Shown piece by piece: positions 11,778-23,334 of a DNA stretch of 64,000 bases. Each line of letters starts with the position of its first letter. The first letter of the stretch is position 1. A program made the translations under genes and the position numbers. The stretch is from Forficula auricularia (taxonomy: Eukaryota > Arthropoda > Insecta > Dermaptera > Forficulidae): contig JALMQS010000677.1 in the NCBI GenBank assembly GCA_024734495.1, forward strand, positions 62,001 to 126,000, read 5' to 3'. Below the pieces are notes generated by a model, which was not told where the DNA came from, searched no databases, and saw only the letters and a list, made by a program, of their open reading frames with translations.

Positions 11778-12478
11778 AAAACCGTCTTCAAAAAAATTAA
11801 ATGCAACAAATAAAATACACTAAAAGGTATAAAATAATTATTATCTTATTTAGTTACAACTAAACGACGAAATATGAAGACATGAAATTACTTTTTGAAG
11901 TCGGTGCCAAACAAACTATACCTATAAGCGAGCGTACCCGCCAAACGTACTAAGTAAGATCCGTCGAGTGCGATTCATAAAAGGTATATGTTTGGCACCG
12001 ACTTCAAAAAGTAATTTCATGTTAATATTTCGTCGTTTAGTTGTAACTAAATAAGATAATAATTATTTTATACCTTTTAGTGTATTTTATTTGTTGCATT
12101 TAATTTTTTGAAGTCGGTTTTTATTTTTTTCTTAAAAATTATTTTTATTTTTCTCTTTTTAGTGATGTTATTAATAGTGATCATATCATCAGAACTTGAC
12201 CAAATTAATATGACACCATCCCTAAGACACCCCATATCGGATAAAAAAAGAACCATCGAAATCGGTTCATAAACAATGAAGTTAGCTCTAAACAAACCTA
12301 ATCAAAAAAGGTCTAATACCTATGAAAAAAAGTAGGACCAATCGGAAGGTAGACTGAACCCAACGCAAATTTTTTTTTCAAAATCGGTTCACAATTGGCG
12401 GAGATATGAGGTAACATAGACACAAAAAAAAATTCAGTCGAATAGAGAACCTCCTCCTTTTTTGAAGTCGGTTAAAAA
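11778..12478 (+). repeat. Repeat L copy 2
   Basis: Same head palindrome and tail as copy 1, only about 280 bp downstream of it, in the same orientation. Overlapping 72-104 codon minus frames in copies 1 and 2 are translations of the tail. Confidence 0.75.
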
Positions 12479-13415
12479 TGGTTGAGAATCACTGATCTAA
12501 CTGATGGCAAGAAAAAAATTATCATCAATTTTACGTCACATTTTTCTAGAATATGAGAGGGTTCTGCAAAAATACCTCTAAATATGCATATTTGGCAAGA
12601 AATTGATAATATGTTTTCTTTTAGGATTATGATTTGAATAATAAAAAAATTAATTAGTATAGATTACTGAATAGTGTAGCAGATGATGGATGCATTAACA
12701 AATACAATTATTGAGCTCTACACTTTAATCCCTTTTGAATATTCAACACGGCTTTGTATAAGAGGGGGAAAATCCATATATATGAAGAATTAATTCTTGG
12801 CACATTCAACATTATACATGTTTTTGATTTTATTTACACATAAAGGGTTTTCCATTTTTTTTAATAGTCTCATTGCTTTTTTGATCTCTATATTAAAGAT
12901 CAGCGATGAGATAAATTAAAACGTGGAGCAGAAGACGGAGATTTTATCTTGAGAATTTGCTTTTATGGTAAATTACGTCATCAAATAAATATATTATATG
13001 ATAGATAGATTAATTTACCCTTTTATAATAATTGATAGCAAAAGATAGTTATCATTAAATAAATAACACGTTTTTTTCTTTTTATAGTCAAGATTAATAT
13101 TCCATATTAATCAAAATTAAATATTTAGTATATTTTTTTGTAACATGTGTCAGTTATAGTACGAGATTACATCCTCTGGCAAATTAATCATTTTTTAATT
13201 CGAAGTTTGTTTCTATATAAATAACATACTAAAGTCGTGATTGACTTCTTAAGAAAAGGTTTTGTTTTTACATGCTTTATATTAGCTTCACCTGTATGTA
13301 TGTATGTATGTATGTATTTATCTATGTATTAATGTGACTTTTGTTCTGTTAAATTCCGCAACCATTTCTCTGTAAATATAATTAAGACTAAAAAGTAAAA
13401 AAATAAATTATATTT
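12479..13415. other. AT-rich stretch with a short TATG microsatellite
   Basis: No gene and no shared repeat recognised. A (TATG)n run of about six units lies near 13294-13316. Confidence 0.45.
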
Positions 13416-14466
13416 TAAATAAAGCGTGTAAAAAACTAAAAAACACGCTTCTTATAATTTTCATTAAAAAAAAATGAAACCAACTTCAAAAAACTTAAAT
13501 GCAACAAATAAAATAATAATAACTTAAAAATAAAATAAAATCCACTAAAAGGTATAAAATAATTATCTTATTTAGTTACAACTAAACGACGAAATATTAA
13601 CATGAAATTACTTTTTGAAGTCGGTGCCAAACAAACTATACCTATAAGCGAGCTGTACCCGCCAAACCTACTAAGAAAGATCCGTCAAGTGCGATTCATA
13701 AAATGTATATGTTTGGCACCGACTTCAAAAAGTAATTTCATGTTAATATTTCGTCGTTTAGTTGTAACTAAATAAGATAATTATTTTATACCTTTTAGTG
13801 TATTTTTATTTTATTTTTAAGTTAGTATTTTTTTATTTGTTGCATTTAAGTTTTTTGAAGTCGATTTTATTTTTTTATAAAAATTATTTTTATTTTTCTC
13901 TTTTTAGTGATGTTATTAATACTTAATATAATACCTTGCATGCATCTCGTACAGAGAAAGCGTCAGGCGAATGAATCAGAAAATGATAATAAAATTCAAT
14001 TCATAAATATAGAAATTCTCTCAAAACGTTTGCGGGTTTTAAATGAATGTTATAAGATTTTTTTATAAAAGATTTTATTTATTATAATTTCGATTATTTG
14101 GTCATAAGAATTGGAGATTTATGTTATTTCGTCATTGATCATATCATCAGAACTTGACCAAATTAATATGGTGCCATCCCTAAGGTACCCTCTTTCCAAT
14201 AAAAAAAGAATCATTAAAATTGGTTCATAAACAAAGAAGTAATTCCTGAACAAACATATCAAAAAAGGTCCAATAGCAATGAAAAAAACGGGACCAATCG
14301 GAAGCTAGACTGAACCCGATGCAAAAAAATCATCAAAATCGGTTCACAATTGGCGTAGATATGAGGTAACATAGCACACACACAAAAAAAAAATGCAGAC
14401 CAATAGATAACCTCCTCCTTTTTTGAAGTCGGTTAATAAAGCGTGTAAAAAACTAAAAAACACGCT
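13416..14466 (+). repeat. Repeat L copy 3 between 36-bp direct repeats
   Basis: Repeat L (13477-14435) is longer here because about 200 bp (13920-14130) interrupts the tail. It is bracketed by direct copies of AATAAAGCGTGTAAAAAACT... ending ACACGCTTCT (about 13418-13453 and 14431-14466), each of which can also fold on itself (AAGCGTGT/ACACGCTT). Confidence 0.65.
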
Positions 14467-14605
14467 TCTAAAAAGTACAAAATATTGTAATACTTAATCA
14501 AAAAGCGTAGGGTACTTCGAAATTAATTAAAAGTACATATTTCTGCGTCCCACTCTTTTAGATTAAGTATTACAATATTGTGTACTTTTTAGAAGCCTGT
14601 TTTTT
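14467..14605. repeat. Imperfect hairpin repeat
   Basis: TTCTAAAAAGTACAAAATAT near 14467 is inverted at about 14570-14597, with an ~80-bp loop. It continues from the direct repeat just upstream. Confidence 0.5.
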
Positions 14606-15010
14606 AGTTGTTTTTTTTTAATATAATTTATTTATTATTTTAATTTATTTCTTCTTTTTTTTGACCGTCTGGGTAGAATCTTGTAATCAAATTTCGATCT
14701 TTTTATTTTCCAAAAATAATTATTGAGATATCAAATTCGTTCGTATTTGTTGTTGATAAAGAATGGATTTGTGAATTTGTAGAATTTTTTCATAATTTTA
14801 AATTAAGTATTTGATTGAAATTTAGTTGATGAAAAACACCAAAAAACGACCACTTTGTTGCGTGGCTCTCACAGCGTTATTTTAAATTACAAAAACAAAA
14901 ATAAAAAACAAATTTAACTTAATTCTAATTAAGGAGATTACAGTAATACTATATGATAGGTACATCAAAAAATTTGACCCCGCATACAATTTGACCCTAC
15001 TTAAAATAAC

Positions 15011-15088
15011 ACTGGAATCCATTGTTAGGCTTACGATTAGAAAATTTAGACAAAAATTTGTAACCGTAAACCTAACAATGGATTCCAG
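15011..15088. repeat. Small palindromic MITE-like hairpin
   Basis: ACTGGAATCCATTGTTAGGC at 15011 is inverted at 15069-15088 with a short loop. A single arm recurs near 15380. Confidence 0.55.
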
Positions 15089-15114
15089 TAGGGTTTATAC
15101 TAAGACCATATGTT

Positions 15115-15345
15115 TTCATCTGTTTTTTATCCTTTACAATCACGTAGTTTTAGTATTTTAGTTATAACTCGAGTTCTAATTGAGCTACAAACAAGTGCTA
15201 ATTTGAAAATCAAAGAGGAAGCTATTTTCTATTACGTTAACAAACTATTTTGCTTTCAAATATTGCTGTTTAATATCTAATAGGACTCAAAAATAGTTTT
15301 TCGTTTTGACCGATAATATCTCAAAACTCTGATCTGTTGTGTAAA
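15115..15345 (+). repeat. Repeat F copy 1
   Basis: Shares TATCCTTTACAATCACGTAG...GAGTTCTAATTGAGCTAC and following sequence with 26500-26735, same orientation. Function unknown. Confidence 0.6.
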
Positions 15346-15879
15346 CCTGGAAATTGAATTATAATCAACGTATAAAACTCAACTGGAATCCATTGTTAGG
15401 CTTACGGTTAGAAAATTTTGTCGACCAATGTAATCATTTGATTAAAATTTTAATACAATTTTTGAATTCAGGAAAAAATTAATACAAATAAATTTAATAA
15501 TATTATTTTAAGTTTCTATTTTATTTAGTAATAAAAAGTACAATTATCTGACAACAATAATAGAGTCGTTGGCCCTTTAATCAGGCCACATTACCAAAGC
15601 CACCTATTAAAAGAATTTTTTATCAATACCACTTCTTGAATATTTCACAGCAAACTTTCTGGCTAGACAAGGTATTTTTTAAGGAGGAGGAGCCTCCGAA
15701 CCCAAGGGTCACAATTTTTTTTTTGATCAACCCACATACTTCCCGCCAATCTTATGTCCACAATTTCAAACCTAATAATATCAAATTTGAAGCTTTTAGT
15801 GCGGTTGTTCTATAGAACCTTAAAAATATAGCCTAATTATTCTTAATGAGTTCTTTACAAGTATACTTCTCATCCCATA

Positions 15880-16613
15880 ATTTTTTTTTTTTTTTATTAA
15901 TAGTAATATTATTAATAGTAATATTACATTTGCTAGCCGCAGCTAATAAGTAATTTTGTTATAGATTTAACTTAAAACAAAACACAAAACAACAAGCAAT
16001 CATATATTTCTTATATATAATTGTCTTTATCTCTATTTTTTATTAAAATGTTTTTAACAAAGTTCATGAGGCTTGATACGCTTCAGCCGGCGAGTCTGTG
16101 TGTCAACGTTGAGTAGTTGCAAGGCTTCCTCGTTCACATGCCCTTGCAGCCTCGTCTGGTGGGCTGCTGATAGCTTCTTAATGGTTTCACTGACGGTTTC
16201 CACGCCAAGATCACGATGGAGGTCCGCGTTTCGAATGTACCAAGGAGCATTTACAATGCACCTTAGTACATTATTTTGAAATCTTTGTATAATGTTTCTA
16301 TTTGACTGTGCTGTACATCCCCACAGCTGGATGCCGTATGTCCACACTGGTTTGAGTACTTGCTTATATAAAAGGAGCTTATTTTCAATTGACATTGAAA
16401 AATTTCTTCCATTTATCCAGTAGATCTTTTTAAAGTTGATATTAAGCTCTTCCCTTTTTTCTTGACATGTACTCTTCCATCGGAGACGCGTGTCTAGCGT
16501 CATTCCGAGATATTTGGCCTGATTGGAGTATGGGATGATGTTGTTGTTGATATACACCGGTATGTGCGTTCCCATAATAACAAAATGTTTTAGTCTATAT
16601 TTCCTCCTCTTCC
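15880..16613 (-). mobile_element. 5'-truncated Jockey-like LINE
   Basis: Minus-strand element with coding 3' end (16054-16613), about 150 bp of 3' UTR and a poly-A tail (T run on + at about 15881-15895). The 5' end stops near 16613 in the middle of the reverse transcriptase gene, the usual result of aborted target-primed reverse transcription. Confidence 0.75.
16054..16575 (-). pseudogene. C-terminal part of a non-LTR retrotransposon reverse transcriptase (ORF2)
   Basis: 173 residues in a clean frame, which also remains open upstream to about 16613. Features typical of the region after the reverse transcriptase active site in Jockey-type LINEs: YLGMTLDTRLRW, the ENKLLLYKQVLKPVWTYGIQ segment, LWGCTAQSNRNIIQRFQN, and NAPWYIRNADLHRDLGV near the C-terminus. 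The catalytic YxDD box and the endonuclease domain lie upstream and are absent, so the product would be inactive. No stops or frameshifts within the retained part, which suggests a fairly young copy. The start Met is internal to the original protein and not a true start. Confidence 0.8.
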
Positions 16614-17029
16614 AAAATAATCACCCGATTAAAATTTTAGTAGAATTTTTTTTTATTTCAGGGCAAAACAATATACCTGACTTATAAATTTCAAGTTTAT
16701 ATCTTTTTTAGTTTACGAGCTACAATGCTCTAAAGAAGGCATGTCAAACTCATATGATATTACTGGCCACATGATCTATTTCTATTAAGTTGGGGGCCGC
16801 ATGTTTTCAATGTTCAAAAAATTCAAATTAATAATAAATGTTGATCGGTTAATCTTGAATTTTTGTTATTTTTCATTAAAGAAAATAGTTCCTCGCATAA
16901 ATAAGTGCTTCCGAACATAGCCAGTATACGCGTAACAAACAATAACATTTGAAGAAACCGATCTTCAGATAAATATAAATAAAAATCTGGAATTCCAACT
17001 TAAATACATTTTTACTTCTATATTGGATT

Positions 17030-17730
17030 TTTGACATTTCGGTTATTATTAGTAACCATTGCTGTAGAAATGGAGGAATCGACTTAAAAATCAAAAATAG
17101 CCATTGATTCTCATCTAATACTCGAGGAATAACAATTCTACATTAGATTTTTGACGCTTCGATTATTATTGGTAACCATTGCTGAAGACATGGAGGAAAC
17201 GGCTTAAAATCAAAAATAACGATCAATTTTTATCTAATAGTAGAGGAATAACCTTATTGCATTCCATTTTTGATGTTTTGACTATTAATGGCAACCTCTA
17301 TTGAAAACGTGGAAGAATCGACTTAAAATCAAAAAGACTAAATTCTTTTTTGGTAAACAAATCAAGAAGTCGATTCTTCCACGTTTTCAGTAGAGGTTGT
17401 CATTAATACTCAAAACATCAAAAATGGAATGCAATAAGGTTATTCCTCTACTATTAGATAAGAATCGATCGTTATTTTTAATTTTAAGCCGATTCCTCTA
17501 TGTCTTCAGCAAAGGTTACCAGTAATATTTGAAGCGTCAAAAATCCAATGTAGTAGAATGGTTATTTCACAAGTATTAGATGAGAATCAATGGCTATTTT
17601 TGAATTTAAGTCAACATGGACTGCAAATTGCAAGTGATATCTGATTAATAATAAAGGAATAAATATATTAATATTTCAAATGACTTTGGATAAAGTTTAG
17701 CAATGATCCGTTGCAGTCTATTGCTTTAGC
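17030..17730. repeat. Repeat J foldback (inverted units)
   Basis: About three ~120-bp J units (17030-17345) are followed by their inverted copies (about 17370-17640), ending with the GCAA...GTTGC hairpin terminus at 17690-17720. The arms meet at the words near 17340-17370. Confidence 0.7.
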
Positions 17731-18394
17731 AAAGAATCACATTGGATTTCAATTAATTCCATTTGTAAGTTTTCACCAACAATTTCCATATCGATAGATA
17801 GAGGTGAAGTAAAAAGACGAAATTGTAATTCACAGTTTTTAAAATCAGATCATTTAACCACATGCGACGTTAGTGTCAACCAAAAAGTTCAAACTTTCTA
17901 ACTTCAAGCGTCAAAGCTTAAAATTAACTAAGTAGAGACAGTTTATTAATCAAATAATCCCTTAAAATTAATATTACTGAAAAATGAATTACAGAGATTA
18001 ATTGACAAACTTTGAAAATGCAAGTACCTAAATACAACCGCAAGTTAATATATTAATCTAAATATTCTACACAATTCAAATAAAATTTTCTTTAAAAAAT
18101 TAGTTTATATATTTTATTCAAACATACTATATATATTTGTCTAGATTAATTTGCAGCAACGCTGACGTTATGCTGCCGAGAGAGAGCGCAATCGGTATAT
18201 TTGCGGCAAATTTGAAATAAAATCGTAATTTGGACTCAAATTTTGAAATGAAAGACTCCAATTGATTTTAAATTAAGAAACATTAAATATATTGATAATT
18301 ATTACCCCCCCCCTTCAACACTCAAAAACTAAATATTCAATTCGCTTTTCTTTGCGCACAGAAAAAGAAATCAATCACATCTTATTTGATTTAT
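17731..18394. other. Unassigned AT-rich sequence with a C-run
   Basis: The part 18080-18330 shares words with 31060-31555 (GACTCCAATTGATTTTAAAT then a C run near 18305-18313). No gene is supported. Confidence 0.4.
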
Positions 18395-18960
18395 ATATTA
18401 TTTGTTTATTTTTTAATAATTTGCCACTTTTTTATAATTTTTTAAAAATCTAAATTTTGTTATTCTTATTTTTTTATTTTTACAAAATTAAACGACTTAA
18501 GAGACGCATGCCCATATGAGTTTCTCATGGCAATACTGGAGGGAGCAGCCTGTCATACAAACAACACCTGATCTCTTTTAAATATTTTGAGCCTTATATC
18601 GATTATCGATCCCAAATTTTAAAAAAATGATATAATATAATTCTCCTCCTCACACGATACCACTTATTTAAATAAATCTATTTCCACACAAAAAATATCA
18701 CAATGCTGTAGATTATAGAAGAAAAAAATACTTCCAGATTCATATCTAGAGCCTCATTTCTGTAGCTGTGTCAGGACGAAAATGAGGCGAAACTTTTAAG
18801 AGACTGTGTATTTTCGGGAGTTTACAGGTATACATTTGGAGTGTGGTTTTTTAAGAGGAATAAAATTTTTGGACCGAAACGCAGCCAGCCAGGGCACCAG
18901 CCCGGAGGGCCGAGCTTCGAGGGCGTGCCAAAAGCACGCACGAAAAACTCGTTTTTAAAA
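18395..18960 (+). repeat. Repeat E copy 1 with hairpin end
   Basis: About 560 bp, ending in GCGTGCC-AAAA-GCACGC followed by ACGAAAAACTCG. The inverted copy lies at 51895-52440 and the 3' part alone at 31560-31735. The GC hairpin just before the end recalls Helitron 3' ends, but the last bases are CTCG rather than CTRR. Confidence 0.65.
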
Positions 18961-19204
18961 TATCTATGTATTGGCGGGCAGCATGCGGCCCGCAGCCCGC
19001 GTTTTTGACATGCCTGCTCTAAAGGCTGTGAAAAAAAATCGGACAAAAAAAGGTTAACATTTTTAAAAAACCTTCTCTAATTTTTAGTTCAATTTCAAAC
19101 AAAATTTAATCTGCTTTTAATCTTTATATAAAATATCTAAATATAAAATCCATACCTCATTGGTTTTTGAGCTAAAGGGTAGGTAGTAGCTTATCCCGAC
19201 TCAC

Positions 19205-19302
19205 TAAGGGCCGGTTGTATGTCGCAAAGTAAATGTTTTTTACCACTAACCAAGGGTAGATGGTAAATGGAGGGACTGGGATGGCCAATCAGATGACAGG
19301 CA
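19205..19302 (+). repeat. Partial MITE (AGGGCCGGTTGTATG terminus)
   Basis: Shares its terminus and the words ATGGCCAATCAGATGA with the palindromic MITE at 49129-49447. Only one end is present; repeat C starts where it stops. Confidence 0.5.
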
Positions 19303-20240
19303 CTGAAAGTGTGGGGCATAAAGATCTACCACATTTTGTAGAAGTATAAAAAATTAAAATATTTAACTAGAAAAAAACTGAATTTATTTTAGAAAAAGTT
19401 AAATTTCGTTTTGATAGTCACACTAATTTTTGAGCTAGAGCGTAGACAAAATTAACTAACTAATGTACCTAACTATATACTAAGAATATAAAATATTTTT
19501 TTAATGTGTTTTAAACATTATCAGACAAAAAAAGGAGCGAAAGGGGGTCAAAAATTAAAATGCTAGCCCTTTCGACCAAACTCACCCAAATTTTGTATAC
19601 CTACATATTTTGTGGGCCCCAAAAAGACTAGAAATGCAAAAACTAACCACCCAAAATGGGGAGAAGGATCAAAAATGAAAATTCTAGCCCTTTTGACCAA
19701 CGTTTGTATACATATTCTGTGGACCCCCAGAAGGCTAGAAATGCAAAAAGTAAACAAATTTTGTATACATAGTTTGGCCGAAAGGGCTAGAATTTTTTTT
19801 TGGGGGGGCTCAAAAATGATAATTCTAGCCCTTTCGACCAAACTCAACCAACTCAATTTTGTATACATATTCTGTGGGTCCCAAAAAGACTAAAAATGCA
19901 AAAACTAACCAGCTAAAATGGGGGAAGGTCAAAAATGAAAATTCTAGCCCTTTCGACCAAACTATCTATACAAAATTTGATTAGTTTTTGCATTTCTAGT
20001 CTTCTGAGGGTCCACAGAATATTTACACCAAATTTTGTTGAATTTGGCTAGGATACTCATTTTTACCCCCTCCTCCCTTTTTTTGTTTGATATGTTTCAA
20101 ACAAACACATTAAAAATAAAATATTTGATGTTCTTTTCAAAAATATATTCAGTTTTTTTTTTTTTTTTTTTTTAGTTAAATTTTTCCATTTTATACCACT
20201 TCAAAATGTGGGAGATCTTTATGCCCCACCCTGTATATAA
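19303..20240. mobile_element. Repeat C copy 1, terminal inverted repeats around a minisatellite
   Basis: Ends GTGGGGCATAAAGATCTACC and GGGAGATCTTTATGCCCCAC are inverted over about 100 bp. Between them are several ~115-118-bp units holding CTAGCCCTTTCGACC, TTTTGTATACATA and a C/G run. Frames at 19563-19893 on both strands are translations of these units, not genes. Confidence 0.75.
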
Positions 20241-20591
20241 TTATAAAATTTAGTTTTGATACGCTCATTGGTTTTTGAGCTAGAGGGTAGTAGCTTATCC
20301 CCAAAGACTAAGATCCACATGGATAAAATAATAAATATCTCTTAAAATATACATTTTCCAATGATTATTATAAAAGGTTTTCTTATAGACCAAAACGCCG
20401 TGAGTTGGTTTAATTTTTTTTTATCAAAATATTTTCAGTCGTTTTTGAGATATTTCGAAAATATGAAGAAAAAACTTTTTATTTCAAGCACGATTACAAT
20501 ACACAAAGAGAAACATATGCTTGATGCAAATAAACATATACACATATATATCAAGATGATATATCTGTATATATATTATTTATTTGTTTGA

Positions 20592-20630
20592 GACTATAGT
20601 TTCGAAGACTTGGTTCATCATCAGTCTTCT
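20592..20630 (-). ncRNA. Hammerhead-like motif, palindrome left arm
   Basis: Minus strand: CTGATGA (20624-20618), spacer, GAAAC (20603-20599) and ACTATAGTC. Stem II is broken here (GAAC against GTCTTC) compared with the right arm. Confidence 0.35.
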
Positions 20631-20705
20631 TCACTATAAATGTTTTTCATGGAGTCAATATCATATGGATATTGACTCCATGAAAAACATTTATAATTGA
20701 AGAAA

Positions 20706-20745
20706 GACTGATGATGAAGACCAAGTCTTCGAAACTATAGTCTCA
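20706..20745 (+). ncRNA. Hammerhead-like motif, palindrome right arm
   Basis: CTGATGA (20708-20714), one extra T, stem II GAAGAC-CAA-GTCTTC (20716-20730, six pairs), GAA, the self-complementary ACTATAGT (20734-20741), then C. Pairing for stem I is weak (about two pairs). Confidence 0.45.
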
Positions 20746-20880
20746 AACAAATAAATAATATATATACAGATATATCATCTTGATATATATGTGTATATGT
20801 TTATTTGCATCAAGCAGAGGACAACCTCTTTGTTTCTCTTTGTGAATCAACAACTCTGCTACTCTCGGCAAAACAAAAAC

Positions 20881-21429
20881 TTTTCAATTACGATTACAAT
20901 ACTTCACACATATACTTGCCACCTTATGACAAAGCAAAAACATTAAAAATCTGTTATTCTTGATAAGATTAATGATATAAAAATTGGTTTTTTTTCTTAA
21001 TAAAAAAATGTTTTCATATACCAATTAACATTTCATAAATTTTTTTATCTCTCTTAAGAAATCTTCGAGGTTGGGTTTTATAATTGCAAATGTATAAGAA
21101 TTTCGCTCTGGAATAATAATTAACAAACTCAATGTTGAAATATATATTGGATTTTATTTCTCCAGTTGAATTAAAGCACATTCTCACAGACTTTTCATTT
21201 TTTTTTAAGTTTTTAATTTTAATATTTAAATATTCTAACAAGTCACCAAGTTTCGATTAATTATTATGCCACCCTTCAACTTAACTATAAACGGAAAATA
21301 AATTTGAAACTTATTCAACATTATTATTTTTTAATTATTCATCAAATAACCATTTATCATCTACAATAATAATAATAATAATAGCAATGTTTATTCAATG
21401 AAACATACATAATAAATAAAATAAAATAA
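20881..21429. other. AT-rich stretch, nothing recognised
   Basis: Contains a short fragment resembling the CGATTACAATACTT end of repeat B near 20888. The 75-codon minus frame 21014-21241 is K/N/Y-rich and unsupported. Confidence 0.4.
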
Positions 21430-21435
21430 ACTGCA

Positions 21436-22027
21436 ACGGATCGTTGCTAAACTTTATCCAAATTCATTTGAAATATTAATATGTTCTTGAGTAAAGTACT
21501 TTAAAATATAATTTTACTAAAAACTTTATTTAACCTTTTTTGTGGTCCCCAAGGTATTTAATTAGCATATTAAATTTCATCAAAATTGGTTAAGTCATTT
21601 TCAAGATATTTAGAAAAAACTAAAAAGTACTGAAATAAAGTACTAATGTTTGTGGACCGATATGTACCAAAAACTTCATTTTGTTAAACTAATGGTAGGT
21701 TTTCAATTTCATTTCAATCAGCGCAAAGGTGTGGAAAAAATCGTGGACGAAAAAAACGATAACACACACACACACACATATACATACATACATACATACA
21801 TCCCAACGCACTTCCAAAAAAAATGGCACTTTTTGGACTCTCGACGAGATTCCAGGTAATTTTTGGCAAAACCGTCACGTGCTAAAATTCAATCTCATTG
21901 AATACTTCAATTTGTGACCTTAATTGAGTCTATGGGTTCCGTAGTCTTTACCTGAGAACCCTTTGAAGTCGCGCTTGCCGCGAGAGCGATTCCAATACTT
22001 TCTCCCATGCTTCGCATTGGATAAAGT
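21436..22027 (+). repeat. Repeat A copy 2
   Basis: Begins with the ACTGCAACGGATCGTTGC hairpin and ends ATGCTTCGCATTGGATAAAG, so it is the reverse of the copy at 6287-6899 and nearly full length. A CA/TACA microsatellite sits at about 21763-21800. Confidence 0.75.
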
Positions 22028-22168
22028 AAAAAAATACAAACACATTTTACTCATGGTCGACTCGACCGTTTGAGTGAGTGAGTATAATAATTATATAATC
22101 ATGCATATAATAGATACAATAATAATAATAATAATACAATAACTATAACAGTTTGTTCCAATAGATAA

Positions 22169-22990
22169 TTAATAATTGAATTCAAGAATCAGCTGATATC
22201 TATATTTCCATGAGCTTCTGCAGTATTTCACCAGGGCCCCCCCCCAATGTTTCCCATTAAGGCACTCAATGAACTCGGATCTGGACAATGCTTCCCTTCC
22301 AAAGAACCTCATTCGGTATTCCTTCAGTATGGGGCAAACCGAGACATAGTGAAAAACGTCCTCTACTTCCCCTACATTGCATAATGAGCACTTCTTGATC
22401 TCCTTAGAGTATGAATACTTATTCAAGTAGAGCAATTCTCCCCTCACTTTCACCAGCCAGCTAATGGAGTTATTATCTAGAGATCCAAATTTGAATTCTC
22501 CGGAGAATATAAGTTCACTATATAATGAGTGATTTACACTATCAGCAGCTCTTCTTCTAAATTTATGTTCCATCTCATTTTTCATTAAACTCATAATATA
22601 AACCGGGTCGATTTCCCCCATCAGCATACTAGCGATGTTGATATCAAATTTGGTACAAATATTTTGCCATTCTTCATACCAAAATAATTTCCTATTGACC
22701 ATTTCTTTTGTCAATAAATAAGGATATCTACTCAGAGGCATGTTTAAACACTTAAAAATATACTTCAAATGCAGTTGGAATGTATAAATGAAGGAAGGAT
22801 ATACACCCAATTCCAAATACATAATATAGTCCGGAGTGTTCCTAGGAAGGTTGAAGCATTTTTTAACAAAAGACTTAAGGGGAATTTCCACATTCTCGTA
22901 GCTTTTGTAGCCCCATACCATGGGTACCATAACATATGATTGCTCTTGAGACTGCATTGTAAACTTTCATCTTCGATGCAAAATCTATAT
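22169..22990 (-). pseudogene. C-terminal part of a LINE ORF2 with CCHC motif
   Basis: 262 residues in one frame plus an upstream continuation in another frame (reading KMKVYNAVSRAIICYG near 22930-22975, then a frameshift to MVWGYKS). The pattern VYNAV..CYG..VWG followed by LKSFVKKCFNLPRNTPDYIM is typical of the region after the reverse transcriptase core. Near the C-terminus CSLCNVGEVEDVFHYVSVC fits C-x2-C-x9-H-x4-C, the zinc-knuckle-like motif found at the end of many LINE proteins. The catalytic core is missing. A (ATT)n-rich tail follows on the minus strand (about 22110-22140). 5'-truncated, frameshifted copy; clade not assigned. Confidence 0.7.
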
Positions 22991-23334
22991 GATTATCCAT
23001 AAATAATCAATCTATTAAAAGCGTTAATAGCAAACATGCCATTTTCCTTTTTATCCTTAAAATGTTGTTCCAAAGACATCATCTACAATTTTTTGTTATA
23101 AAGTTATAAAACAGTATGATTTAATGTACGATATATATAGGTAAGGGCAGTGACGGATTATTCTATGGGCAAAAAGAGCAATTGCTAGTATGATTTATAT
23201 ATAGTCTAATCGGCCATGAGATCTATTGTTGGATTGATGTCTTGTGTTGAAAAATAAATATTGATCTAGTACTTGAATGTGCTCTTATTGTTGGAGTTAA
23301 TATAATATGTAGATAATATATAGGTTTTTTCCGT

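Larger units (their letters stand above)
20518..20816. repeat. Near-perfect 299-bp palindrome
   Basis: The arms (about 20518-20666 and 20667-20816) are nearly identical inverted copies meeting at a TATGGATATTGACTCCAT-type centre. Each arm carries a hammerhead-like motif. The outer flank (GCATCAAGCAGAGGACAACC) recurs at 44070-44100, 49640-49670 and 51240-51260. Confidence 0.85.

Noticed and set aside
18949..18990. Repeat E as a true Helitron
   Set aside because: The GC hairpin is in the right place but the terminus reads CTCG, not CTRR, and no TC 5' end was identified, so the class was left open.
19563..19893. Overlapping ~100-codon frames on both strands
   Set aside because: They read through minisatellite units; similar peptides recur at every array.
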